From NCBI GenBank assembly GCA_900557195.1, contig USRT01000005.1, forward strand, positions 1 to 64,000: a stretch of 64,000 nucleotides of DNA, read 5' to 3'. Both the position numbers and the translations under genes were made by a program. The notes under the pieces are model-generated. The model saw only the letters and a list, made by a program, of their open reading frames with translations. It was not told where the DNA came from and did not search any database. Shown piece after piece: positions 1-7,925 of this stretch. How positions within the stretch are numbered: position 1 is the stretch's first letter; each line of letters begins with the position of its first letter. The DNA comes from an uncultured Clostridium sp. (GTDB lineage: Bacteria > Bacillota > Clostridia > TANB77 > CAG-508).

Positions 1-297
1 GAAGATGCTAATGTTTTAGTAGATAGAGTTAATATTTATGATACTGTGCCAGGAAAAATAGCAAACACTAAAGCCTTTGAAGATGTGGATATAGTGTTAT
101 TTACAAGTCCAAGTACAGTTAAAAATATGATTCAAATGGTAGGAATTGATAAAATAAAAAAGAAAAAATGTATAGCAATAGGTCCTCAAACAAGTAATGC
201 ACTAGTTGATAATGGAATAAATGCCTTAGTATGCAATGAACATTCAGAAGAGGGATTTTTAAAAGAAATTGTTGAAATGAGAAAAAGGGAAGTGTAA
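1..297 (+). CDS. hemD: Uroporphyrinogen-III synthase, C-terminal part (cut by window start)
   Basis: The frame is open from base 1, so the gene begins upstream; 98 residues are visible. HemD cyclises hydroxymethylbilane to uroporphyrinogen III in cytosolic tetrapyrrole synthesis. The visible stretch has the late-HemD pattern: a strand ending in 'FTSPSTV', then 'IAIGPQTSNAL', matching the family's 'FTS.sav' and 'aIGp.Ta.al' signatures. It stops six bases before the hemB start, as expected for a hem operon. Identification rests on these motifs and on the neighbour. Confidence 0.8.
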   Translation, partial: EDANVLVDRVNIYDTVPGKIANTKAFEDVDIVLFTSPSTVKNMIQMVGIDKIKKKKCIAIGPQTSNALVDNGINALVCNEHSEEGFLKEIVEMRKREV

Positions 298-303
298 TAA
301 TAA

Positions 304-714
304 ATGCTTAATAGAAGTAGAAGATTAAGATTTAATGAAAGTATTAGAGATTTAGTAAGGGAAACAGAACTTTCTCCAAAGGACTTTATTTATCCTATTT
401 TTGTGGTTGAAGGAAAAAACATAAAAAAAGAAATAAGCTCCCTTCCAGATTGTTATCATTATTCTGTAGATATGCTTGAAGAAATTATTAATGAAGTTAA
501 AGAAGCAGGAGTAAGAGGAGTTCTTTTATTTGGAATACCAAATCATAAAGATTGTTGTGGTTCAGAAAGCTATAATGATAATGGAATTGTTCAAAGGGCT
601 ATAAGAAAAATAAAAGAAATAATAACAGAAATAACAATATGGATGAAGATTTTAATCCTAAATTTAGAAAAGTTAGAAAAAAAGTTTGTCCATTATGTGC
701 TGATAAAAATTTAG
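304..714 (+). pseudogene. hemB: 5' fragment of delta-aminolevulinic acid dehydratase (porphobilinogen synthase), joined to rpsR
   Basis: The first ~105 codons are good HemB: 'RLRFNESIRDLV', 'DFIYPIFVVEG', 'GVLLFGIP', ending in the helix 'GIVQRAIRKIKE'. HemB (usually ~320 residues) condenses two ALA to porphobilinogen. After about base 615 the family match stops and the frame runs through ribosomal protein S18 sequence in another frame until a stop at 712-714. Two thirds of the enzyme, including its Schiff-base lysines, are missing. Either a real deletion or an assembly chimera at A-rich microhomology (about 609-638) explains this; there is no CGG here, so it differs from the other breaks in the window. 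Confidence 0.8.
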
Positions 715-878
715 CATTAGATTATAAAAATGTAGACCAGTTGAAAAAATTTATCAATGATAAAGGAAAAATACTTCCAAGAAGAGCAACTGGAGCATGT
801 GCAAAACACCAAAGAGATATAACTTTGGCTATTAAAAGAGCAAGACAAATTGCAGTATTACCATATACTCAAGAATAA
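612..878 (+). CDS. rpsR: Ribosomal protein S18, zinc-ribbon form, 5' end replaced by hemB
   Basis: From ATG 639 there are 79 codons of S18: 'VCPLC', 'DYKNVDQLKKF', 'GKILPRR', 'RQIAVLPY'. The pairs CPLC and CAKH suggest the zinc-binding S18 form. In frame upstream (from ~612) lie codons rich in Asn and Arg that are probably the native N-terminal extension, but no ribosome binding site or start precedes them, and the usual rpsF-ssb neighbours are absent. The natural 5' end therefore seems to have been lost at the join with hemB. Whether translation starts at 639 here is unclear. Confidence 0.75.
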   Translation, partial: KRNNNRNNNMDEDFNPKFRKVRKKVCPLCADKNLALDYKNVDQLKKFINDKGKILPRRATGACAKHQRDITLAIKRARQIAVLPYTQE

Positions 879-897
879 TAATAGAACGATAATAAAG

Positions 898-926
898 TGG
901 GGACATATAACTATGTTCCCATATTT
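898..926 (+). terminator. Probable terminator after rpsR
   Basis: Stem GGGACATA / TATGTTCCC with a 4-base loop, followed by an AT-rich tail (ATATTTT). It lies about 20 bases after the rpsR stop and before a palindromic element. Confidence 0.5.
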
Positions 927-941
927 TAAATTTTGGTAAAT

Positions 942-1087
942 GGGGACGTTCCTTTTTGTGACATTTTGTCACTTGAGGGACAGACCTTCTAAAGAATAGG
1001 AAAAAGGGATATTTCCTTAGTAGCTATAGTAATTAGAAAGTAGGACTGCCCCCAGATTGACAAAATGTCACAAAAAGGAACGTCCCC
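942..1087. repeat. 146-bp palindromic element, 30-bp perfect arms, GGGGACG ends
   Basis: Bases 942-971 and 1058-1087 are perfect inverted repeats 30 bases long, beginning GGGGACGTTCC. Inside, GGGACAGACC and GGACTGCCCC continue the pairing imperfectly, giving one long hairpin. No ORF lies inside. Related GGGACG-ended palindromes occur at 9967-10222 and 56153-56295. It resembles REP-like or MITE-like elements moved by a transposase elsewhere; that is inference. Confidence 0.7.
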
Positions 1088-1114
1088 AAAGTGACAAAGA
1101 GAGGTGAAAAAGAG

Positions 1115-2002
1115 TTGAGAAGAGTAATTGCAATATTAATAATTTTAGTAATTAGTTTGTTTATGCTTGTAGGATGTACTGCTACACAAACACAAAAAGA
1201 AAATTATAAAATAGTAACATCTTTTTATCCAATATATATAATGGCAAAAAATATAACAGAAGGTGCTCAAAATATAGAATTAGTGAATATGGCAGAACAA
1301 AATGTGGGATGTATACATGATTATACTATTACAACTAATGATATGAAAAAAATAGAAAATGCAGATATATTTGTACAAAATGGATTGGGGTTAGAGATAT
1401 TTATGGATAAAATATTATCTATATATCCAAATTTAAAAATATTAAATTCAAGTGAAGATATAACAAATTTGATTAAAGAGGATGAAATAAATCCACATAT
1501 TTGGACGAGTATAGATAACTATATAATGCAAGTGGAAAAAATATCGCAGGTATTAATTCAAGAAAATGCAGAAAATAGAGAAATATATGTAAAAAACACA
1601 GAGGAATATATAAAATCTCTTAAAAAATTGAAAGAAATGTATAATGCAGAGTTAAAAGGATTAAGTGGAGAAAGAGCAGTATGCTTAAATGAAGCGTTGG
1701 AGTATTTAGCAAAAGATATAAATTTAAAAGTGACTTCATTGCATACAGATCATGATGAGGGTTCAGTATCAGCTGAAAATTTAAGAATGCTTATTGATGA
1801 GATGAAAAATGAAGATATTAAAATAATTTTAGTAGGTAAAGAAAATAACATTAAAAATGCAGAAATTATTGCAAATGAAACAGGAGCGAAAATATATAAA
1901 TTAAATACAAGTCTAAATGGAGAAATTAATAATACTTCATATATAAATGAAATGAAAGAAAATATTAGGATATTAAAAGATGTAGAGGGGAATGAAGATT
2001 AA
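1115..2002 (+). CDS. znuA: Zinc/manganese ABC transporter substrate-binding lipoprotein
   Basis: 295 residues. A signal peptide ends in lipobox LVGC, so the protein is lipid-anchored outside the membrane. Family metal ligands are visible: 'CIHDYT' (usual HxYxxT), 'NPHIW' and the acidic loop 'HTDHDEG'. I chose TTG 1115, which has GAGGTG eight bases upstream; an in-frame GTG at 1091 sits at the edge of the palindromic element and lacks a good site. It delivers Zn2+ or Mn2+ to the ATPase and permease that follow with short overlaps, forming one operon. Whether Zn or Mn is carried cannot be settled from sequence. Confidence 0.88.
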   Translation: MRRVIAILIILVISLFMLVGCTATQTQKENYKIVTSFYPIYIMAKNITEGAQNIELVNMAEQNVGCIHDYTITTNDMKKIENADIFVQNGLGLEIFMDKILSIYPNLKILNSSEDITNLIKEDEINPHIWTSIDNYIMQVEKISQVLIQENAENREIYVKNTEEYIKSLKKLKEMYNAELKGLSGERAVCLNEALEYLAKDINLKVTSLHTDHDEGSVSAENLRMLIDEMKNEDIKIILVGKENNIKNAEIIANETGAKIYKLNTSLNGEINNTSYINEMKENIRILKDVEGNED

Positions 2003-2735
2003 TATGAGTCAAAAAAAAGCTTGTGGATTACATTGCACTAAAATTAATAATATAAGTGTTAAATTTGGCAAAGATGTAATAATAAAAAATATTAATATTC
2101 ACATACATTGTGGAGAGTTAACAATTATTATTGGAAAAAATGGAGCAGGTAAAACTACATTGCTAAAAGCCATATTAGGAGAAATAGAGCATACAGGAAA
2201 TATTACTTTTATAGACCAAAAAGATAATTTAACTAAAAGAATAAAAATAGGATATGTTCCACAAAAGCTTAATATAGAGAAACATATGCCTACAACTGTT
2301 TTTGATATGTTTGCAGCTTGTATTTCATACATACCTGTGTTTATGAAAAAGGACAAAAAAGTATACAAAGAGATTAAAGATCATCTTAAAATATTTGGAG
2401 TAGAACATTTAATAGATAAAAGCATAGGTGATTTGTCAGGCGGAGAACTTCAAAGAGTATTAATAGCAATGGCAACAAAGCCAATCCCTAATTTGCTAAT
2501 ATTAGATGAGCCTGTATCAGGAATAGACAACAATGGAATAAAAGATTTTTATCAAATAGTAAATAAACTGAAAACAGAGTATGATATGTCAATTATATTA
2601 GTATCACATGATTTGGATTTAGCTAAGCAATATGCAGATAAAATCATATTGTTAGATAAAGAAGTAATAAAAGAGGGAACACCAGACGAGGTATTTAATA
2701 GCTTAGAATTTAAAAATAGATTTGGAGAATTATAA
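1992..2735 (+). CDS. znuC: Zinc/manganese ABC transporter ATP-binding protein
   Basis: 247 residues with a complete ABC ATPase: Walker A 'GKNGAGKTT', Q-loop region 'IGYVPQK', signature 'LSGGELQRV', Walker B 'LLILDEP' and H-loop 'VSHD'. It powers metal uptake with the lipoprotein before it and the permease after it. The start at 1992 overlaps the end of znuA by 11 bases; ATG 2004, just after the znuA stop, is an alternative, because GAGGGG at 1985-1990 is very close to 1992 and rather far from 2004. Confidence 0.9.
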   Translation: MKINMSQKKACGLHCTKINNISVKFGKDVIIKNINIHIHCGELTIIIGKNGAGKTTLLKAILGEIEHTGNITFIDQKDNLTKRIKIGYVPQKLNIEKHMPTTVFDMFAACISYIPVFMKKDKKVYKEIKDHLKIFGVEHLIDKSIGDLSGGELQRVLIAMATKPIPNLLILDEPVSGIDNNGIKDFYQIVNKLKTEYDMSIILVSHDLDLAKQYADKIILLDKEVIKEGTPDEVFNSLEFKNRFGEL

Positions 2736-2736
2736 T

Positions 2737-3576
2737 ATGGAAGTAATATATAGTATTTTAGAAACAATATTACCATTTGAATTTATTAATTATACATTTA
2801 TGAAAAATGCTTTAATAGCAATAATATTAGTATCACCAATATTTGCTATTTTGGGTACAATGATAGTAAACAATAAAATGGCATTTTTCTCAGATGCACT
2901 TGGACATTCTGCAATTTGTGGAATTGCAATTGGCACAATACTAGGAATATCAAATGTAAATATATCTATGATATTTTTTGCAATAGTATTTGCTCTTTTA
3001 TTAAATTGGGTAAAAAATAAAACTACATATGGGGCAGATACAATAATAAGTGTGTTTTCATCAATAGCGATAGCTTTAGGACTAGCAATACTTGCACAAA
3101 GTGGGAACTTTAATAAATATTCAAGTTATCTAGTCGGAGATATTTTAAGTATAACAAATGTAGAAATATTATATGTATTTTTAACATTTATAACAGTAAT
3201 GATATTTTGGTATTTTACATTCAACAAACTAAATGTAATAAGTATAAATACATCACTAGCAAAAAGCAGAGGAATAAATATAAAATTAATAGATAACATT
3301 TTTGTAATACTAATAGCAATAATAGTAATGATATCTATAAGATGGATAGGAATATTATTAATAAATTCACTATTGATATTGCCAGCGGCTTCAAGCAGAA
3401 ATATAGCTAAAAATATGAGAACATATCATTTATATTCAGTAATATTTTCAATATTCTCGGGAATGTTAGGATTAATATTGTCTTATTATTATAACATTCC
3501 TACAGGGCCAATGATTGTAATGATTTCTGGAATAATATATTTTGCAACATTTGGACTAAAGAAAATAAAAACATAA
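2737..3576 (+). CDS. znuB: Zinc/manganese ABC transporter permease
   Basis: 279 residues, very hydrophobic, about eight membrane segments, with the family stretch 'DALGHSAICGIAIG' (ABC-3 family). It forms the channel for Zn2+/Mn2+. ATG 2737 has GGAG nine bases upstream, inside the end of znuC; an in-frame TTG at 2722 is less likely. It is the last gene of the znuACB operon. I see no Zur or MntR operator that I can support. Confidence 0.9.
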   Translation: MEVIYSILETILPFEFINYTFMKNALIAIILVSPIFAILGTMIVNNKMAFFSDALGHSAICGIAIGTILGISNVNISMIFFAIVFALLLNWVKNKTTYGADTIISVFSSIAIALGLAILAQSGNFNKYSSYLVGDILSITNVEILYVFLTFITVMIFWYFTFNKLNVISINTSLAKSRGINIKLIDNIFVILIAIIVMISIRWIGILLINSLLILPAASSRNIAKNMRTYHLYSVIFSIFSGMLGLILSYYYNIPTGPMIVMISGIIYFATFGLKKIKT

Positions 3577-3680
3577 TAAAACAAAAATTCGCAAAAACTA
3601 TTGCTTAATATAAAAATTAATGCTACAATATTATTGTATAGATGTTAAAATTTTAATTTTTAGGAAAGGAATGAGAGCTA

Positions 3681-3932
3681 ATGGAAAAACAACAAAAAAA
3701 ATTAGAATTATTAATTGAAGAAATACAAGGACTTTTAAATGAAATAAAAGATGAGCAAATATACGCAAAAGAAGATGTCAAAAAAAGGCATAAAGTTTAT
3801 ATGCATAGTTTCTCAAAATTACGAGAATTTAATCAAATAGCAGACATGACAAATCAAGTATTTGAAAAAAGAATTTCAAATATTGAGCGAACATTACAAA
3901 TTATGATTCAAAGAAAAAGCGAAACAAAATAG
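3681..3932 (+). CDS. Small coiled-coil protein of unknown function
   Basis: 83 residues, highly charged (Lys/Glu/Gln), without membrane segment or Cys. The whole chain looks helical with heptad-like spacing ('KLELLIEEIQGLLNEI', 'RISNIERTLQIMI'). AGGAAAGGA lies upstream of ATG 3681. It stands alone between znuB and murT, and its stop codon sits inside a terminator hairpin. I do not recognise the family. Confidence 0.6.
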   Translation: MEKQQKKLELLIEEIQGLLNEIKDEQIYAKEDVKKRHKVYMHSFSKLREFNQIADMTNQVFEKRISNIERTLQIMIQRKSETK

Positions 3933-3956
3933 TTTCGCTTTAAATTGTTTTAAAAG
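3914..3956 (+). terminator. Terminator overlapping the end of the 83-residue gene
   Basis: Stem AAAGCGAAAC / GTTTCGCTTT with loop AAAATA, followed by a T-rich tract. The stop codon (3930-3932) lies in the loop. Confidence 0.75.
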
Positions 3957-4021
3957 TATTGTAAAAAATAAGGATGTATATTAAAATATTAGTATCTATT
4001 TAAGTACAAGGAGACATAAGA

Positions 4022-5410
4022 ATGAAAAAAAATTTTAAATTTTATATAACATTATGGATTACAAAACTAGTTTCAATAGGACTTAAAATTTTAGGAAGAA
4101 ATGCTACATATTATCCGGGAAAATTAGCATTAAAATTATGTCCGGATTTTATGGGAATGTTAGACAAGCCTAAAACTATAATAGGAGTAACAGGTACTAA
4201 TGGCAAAACAACCGTGTCTAATATGATTAATGATATATTAATAGATAATGGATATAAAATTGTAAACAATAAATACGGATCTAATATAGATGCAGGTATT
4301 GCTACTACATTAATCCAAGGAGCAACATTATTAGGAAAAACAAAAAAGGATATTGCTGTTCTAGAAATTGATGAAAGAAGTTCACCCAAAGTTTTTCCAT
4401 ATATAACACCTACATATTTAATTTGTACAAATATTTTTAGAGATTCATTAATGAGAAATGCACATACAGAGTTTATCTCGGAAATTGTATCTAAAAATGT
4501 GCCAAAAGATACTATAATGATAGAAAATGCAGATGATTTAATATGTAGTGGAATTGCTCCAAATAATAAGAAAATATTTTTTAGTATTGATAAATTGGAT
4601 TCAGATACAAAAGAATCACATAATATTGTAAGAGACATTATAACATGCCCAAAATGCAATGCAAAATTGGAATACGAATATTATCGTTATCATCATATAG
4701 GAAAAGCACATTGCCCTAAATGTGACTTTTGTACGCCAGAAGCAGATTTTGTAGTAAAAAATATAGATATACAAAATAAAAGCATGAAATTACAAACTCC
4801 AACAGGCGAACAAAACTTTAATCTTATTACAGATAATATTATAAATATATATAATATGCTTGCAGCAATAACTGTTTTAGAACAACTAGGATTATCTGAA
4901 GAACAATTGAATATATCTTTTGCAAAATTAAAAATAGTAGGTACAAGATTTAGTGAAGAAATAGTTAATGGAGTTAGAATAGTAACACATTTGGCTAAAG
5001 GAATAAATCCAATTGCTTGTTCAAGAGCATTTGAATATGTAAAAAATGCGACAGGAAATAAAGTTGCAATAGTAATAGTTGATGATTTACATGAAGAAGC
5101 AAAAGGTTCAGAAAATACATCATGGCAATATGATACAGATTATGAGTTTTTAAATGATGACACAATAAAACAAATAATAATAGCAGGCCCAAGGTATTTA
5201 GATGGAAAAGTTAGAATGCTGATGGCAGGAATACCACAAGAAAAAATATTTTGTAAAAGAGATATGATAGAAGCAACAGATAAAATAAAATTAGAAGGAA
5301 TTGATGGAGTATATATTTTGCATGATTTATACTCTATACAAGAAACCAACTTAATCAAACAGAGAGTAGAGGACATGATAAGAGAAAGGAATAAAAATCA
5401 TGAAAATTGA
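4022..5410 (+). CDS. murT: Lipid II isoglutaminyl synthase, Mur-ligase-like subunit
   Basis: 462 residues. MurT is the ATP-using half of the MurT/GatD complex that amidates D-Glu of lipid II on the inner face of the membrane. Visible: P-loop 'GVTGTNGKTT' (residues ~57-66), the Mur-ligase middle domain, a zinc ribbon with two CPKC motifs (residues ~210-240) and a C-terminal DUF1727 region. The C-terminal 'SENTSWQYD' corresponds to the family 'DGxDxSWxxD' region but has lost the first two Asp, one of which helps the partner's glutaminase triad. It overlaps gatD by 11 bases. Confidence 0.9.
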   Translation: MKKNFKFYITLWITKLVSIGLKILGRNATYYPGKLALKLCPDFMGMLDKPKTIIGVTGTNGKTTVSNMINDILIDNGYKIVNNKYGSNIDAGIATTLIQGATLLGKTKKDIAVLEIDERSSPKVFPYITPTYLICTNIFRDSLMRNAHTEFISEIVSKNVPKDTIMIENADDLICSGIAPNNKKIFFSIDKLDSDTKESHNIVRDIITCPKCNAKLEYEYYRYHHIGKAHCPKCDFCTPEADFVVKNIDIQNKSMKLQTPTGEQNFNLITDNIINIYNMLAAITVLEQLGLSEEQLNISFAKLKIVGTRFSEEIVNGVRIVTHLAKGINPIACSRAFEYVKNATGNKVAIVIVDDLHEEAKGSENTSWQYDTDYEFLNDDTIKQIIIAGPRYLDGKVRMLMAGIPQEKIFCKRDMIEATDKIKLEGIDGVYILHDLYSIQETNLIKQRVEDMIRERNKNHEN

Positions 5411-6104
5411 GGTATTGTTTCCAGAGTTTTGTAATTTATATGGAGATATGAGCAATATAGAATATCTGCATAAATGTATTCCAGAAGCAGAAATAATATA
5501 TACTTCTATAGATGAAGAACCAGCATTTTTAACACAAAATGTTAATTTAATATATTTAGGACCATTAACAGAAAGAAAACAAGAAATAGTAATAAATAAA
5601 TTAAAACCATATAAAGAAAAAATTGAAGAACTAATAAATAATAAAACACCATTTCTTTTTACAGGGAATGCAGTAGAGGTTTTAGGAAAATATATTGAAA
5701 ATGAAGATGGAACAAATATAGAAGGACTAGGAATTTTTGAAGTATATGCAAAAAGAAATATGCTACAAAGATTTAACTGCTTATATTTAGGAAAATATGA
5801 AGATATAGAAATACTAGGATTTAAAAGCCAATTTACAATGTTGTATGGAGATAATAGTAAAAACTATTTTGCTGATACTGAAATGGGAATAGGAATAAAT
5901 AATACAACTAAGCTAGAAGGAATAAGAGAAAATAATTTTTTCGGTACATATGTAATAGGGCCATTATTAATTTTAAATCCACTATTTACAGAAAAATTAT
6001 TAAAAATAATGGGAATAGAAGAACCTAAAATAGCATTTAGAGAAGATGTAATGGTAGCATATGAAGAAAGGTTAAGAAAGTATAAAGAATTGACAAAAAA
6101 ATAA
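5400..6104 (+). CDS. gatD: GatD-like subunit of lipid II isoglutaminyl synthase, apparently without catalytic Cys and His
   Basis: 234 residues, cobyric-acid-synthase-type class I amidotransferase fold: 'FPEFCNLYGD' near the start, 'YLGPLTERKQE', and 'GTYVIGPLL' near the end. GatD normally supplies ammonia from glutamine to MurT using a Cys in 'ICGGYQLLG' and a His in 'GTYLHGPLL'. Here the aligned stretches read 'FTGNAVEVLG' and 'GTYVIGPLL', so both residues seem replaced (Gly, Ile). Fold, size and pairing with murT fix the family; glutaminase activity is doubtful. Confidence 0.85.
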   Translation: MKIEVLFPEFCNLYGDMSNIEYLHKCIPEAEIIYTSIDEEPAFLTQNVNLIYLGPLTERKQEIVINKLKPYKEKIEELINNKTPFLFTGNAVEVLGKYIENEDGTNIEGLGIFEVYAKRNMLQRFNCLYLGKYEDIEILGFKSQFTMLYGDNSKNYFADTEMGIGINNTTKLEGIRENNFFGTYVIGPLLILNPLFTEKLLKIMGIEEPKIAFREDVMVAYEERLRKYKELTKK

Positions 6105-6155
6105 GTATTGTGATATAACTGTGTCAGAAAAGATAGATAAAGGAATAAGATTAAA

Positions 6156-7187
6156 ATGAAAAATATAAAAGAATATAATCTAGAAGAACTAAAAGAAGAG
6201 CTTATTTCTTTAGGTGAAAAGAGCTATAGAGCAGAGCAAATTTTTAAATGGATATATAAAGATAGAGTAAAAGATTTTGAAGAGATGACTAACCTATCTA
6301 TTGAATTAAGGGAAAAGTTAAAACAAAATTATACAATTTGCAATTTCAAAATACTAAAAAAACAAGAATCTTCTGATGGTACGAAAAAATATTTATTTGA
6401 TGTTTTAGATGGTAATGCAATAGAAACAGTTCTAATGCAGTATCATCATGGAAAGACTATATGTGTTTCATCACAGATAGGATGTAAAATGGGATGCAAA
6501 TTTTGTGCTTCTACAGGTATAAATTTTATAAGAAATTTAACTGCGGGCGAAATTGTAGAACAAATTATAGCAGTAGAGCAAGATATAGGAGAAGAAATTT
6601 CAAATATTGTATTTATGGGCATAGGTGAACCATTAGACAATTATGATAATGTAATTAAAGCAATAAAAATTATGAATAATCCAAAAGGCTTGAATATAGG
6701 TGGAAGGCATATAAGTATTTCAACCTGCGGACTTGTTCCGAAAATATATGACTTGGCTAATGAAAAATTACAGTGTACATTATCTATATCACTACATGCA
6801 ACTAATAATGAAAAAAGAAGCGCAATGATGCCAATAAACAATAGGTATCCGATAGAAGAGTTAATAAAAGCTTGTAAAGATTATATAAGAGTAACAAATA
6901 AAAGAATATCTTTTGAATATGCACTTGCAAAAGATAATAATGACAATTTGGATGATGCAAAAGAATTAGTAAAATTACTAAAAGGAATGATATGTCACGT
7001 TAATTTAATACCAATAAATAAAATTGAGAATGGTGTGTTTTCAAAAAGCACAAATGAAAACATAATAAAGTTTAGAGATTATTTAAATGAACATGGTATA
7101 GTAGCAACAATAAGAAGGGAGTTAGGCTCAGACATAGATGCAGCATGTGGTCAGCTTAGGAGAAAAGAAATGAAAAGGAGTGAATAA
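6156..7187 (+). CDS. rlmN: Dual-specificity 23S rRNA/tRNA adenine C2-methyltransferase
   Basis: 343 residues, full length. A radical-SAM enzyme methylating A2503 of 23S rRNA and A37 of some tRNAs. Visible: radical-SAM motif CKMGCKFC (residues ~108-115), 'GIGEPLDN', 'ISTCGLVP', 'SLHA', and the C-terminal catalytic Cys region 'DIDAACGQL'. Its stop overlaps the start of the PP2C phosphatase by one base, and the block rlmN-prpC-prkC-rsgA-rpe is a widely conserved Firmicutes order. Confidence 0.96.
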   Translation: MKNIKEYNLEELKEELISLGEKSYRAEQIFKWIYKDRVKDFEEMTNLSIELREKLKQNYTICNFKILKKQESSDGTKKYLFDVLDGNAIETVLMQYHHGKTICVSSQIGCKMGCKFCASTGINFIRNLTAGEIVEQIIAVEQDIGEEISNIVFMGIGEPLDNYDNVIKAIKIMNNPKGLNIGGRHISISTCGLVPKIYDLANEKLQCTLSISLHATNNEKRSAMMPINNRYPIEELIKACKDYIRVTNKRISFEYALAKDNNDNLDDAKELVKLLKGMICHVNLIPINKIENGVFSKSTNENIIKFRDYLNEHGIVATIRRELGSDIDAACGQLRRKEMKRSE

Positions 7188-7912
7188 TGAAAGCATTCGC
7201 AAAAACAGATATAGGAAAAGCCAGAGAAAATAATCAAGATTATTATTATATTCCAAATCAAACAGAAAAACTAAATTTATGTATACTTGCAGATGGCATG
7301 GGAGGTTACAATGGCGGAGAGGTTGCAAGTAAATTAGCAACAGAGACAGTAAAAAAATATATAAAAACTAATTTCCCAAAAGAAGAATGTTCAAAAGAAG
7401 CTATATTAAGTTTAATAAAAAATGCTATGGAATATGCTAATATGGTAGTATATGAAAAATCTAAAGAAAATAAAGAATTAGAAGGAATGGGTACTACTTT
7501 AGATGTTTGTTTAATATATAATAATAGAGTATATATTGGACATGTCGGAGATAGTAGAGTGTACAGAATAAGAAAAGAATTTATTAGAAAATTAACAGTT
7601 GATCATAGCTATGTACAAGAGTTAGTAAAAGATGGAACTATAACAAAAGAAGAAGCATATAATCATCCAAAGAAAAATATGCTTATGAAAGCACTAGGGT
7701 GTACAGCATATGTTGAACCAGATGTTATGGTAAAAGGATTTATAAAAGATGATATTTTACTAATGTCATCAGATGGATTAACAAATATGCTAAATGATGA
7801 AGAAATATATAATATTATAAAAGATAATCCAGAGTTAGCTTCAGAAAAACTAGTACAAAGAGCAAATGAGCTTGGAGGATATGACAATATTACAGTTGTA
7901 ATAATATTATAA
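7187..7912 (+). CDS. prpC: PP2C-type protein Ser/Thr phosphatase
   Basis: 241 residues. It removes phosphate from Ser/Thr of proteins phosphorylated by the adjacent kinase. PPM metal-binding motifs are present: 'ENNQD', 'LADGMGGYNGGE', 'GHVGDSRVY', 'SSDGLTN', 'GGYDNITVV'. It begins on the last base of the rlmN stop codon and is followed after 13 bases by prkC, so kinase and phosphatase are co-expressed. Confidence 0.94.
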   Translation: MKAFAKTDIGKARENNQDYYYIPNQTEKLNLCILADGMGGYNGGEVASKLATETVKKYIKTNFPKEECSKEAILSLIKNAMEYANMVVYEKSKENKELEGMGTTLDVCLIYNNRVYIGHVGDSRVYRIRKEFIRKLTVDHSYVQELVKDGTITKEEAYNHPKKNMLMKALGCTAYVEPDVMVKGFIKDDILLMSSDGLTNMLNDEEIYNIIKDNPELASEKLVQRANELGGYDNITVVIIL

Positions 7913-7925
7913 GGGAGAGTTTTAT

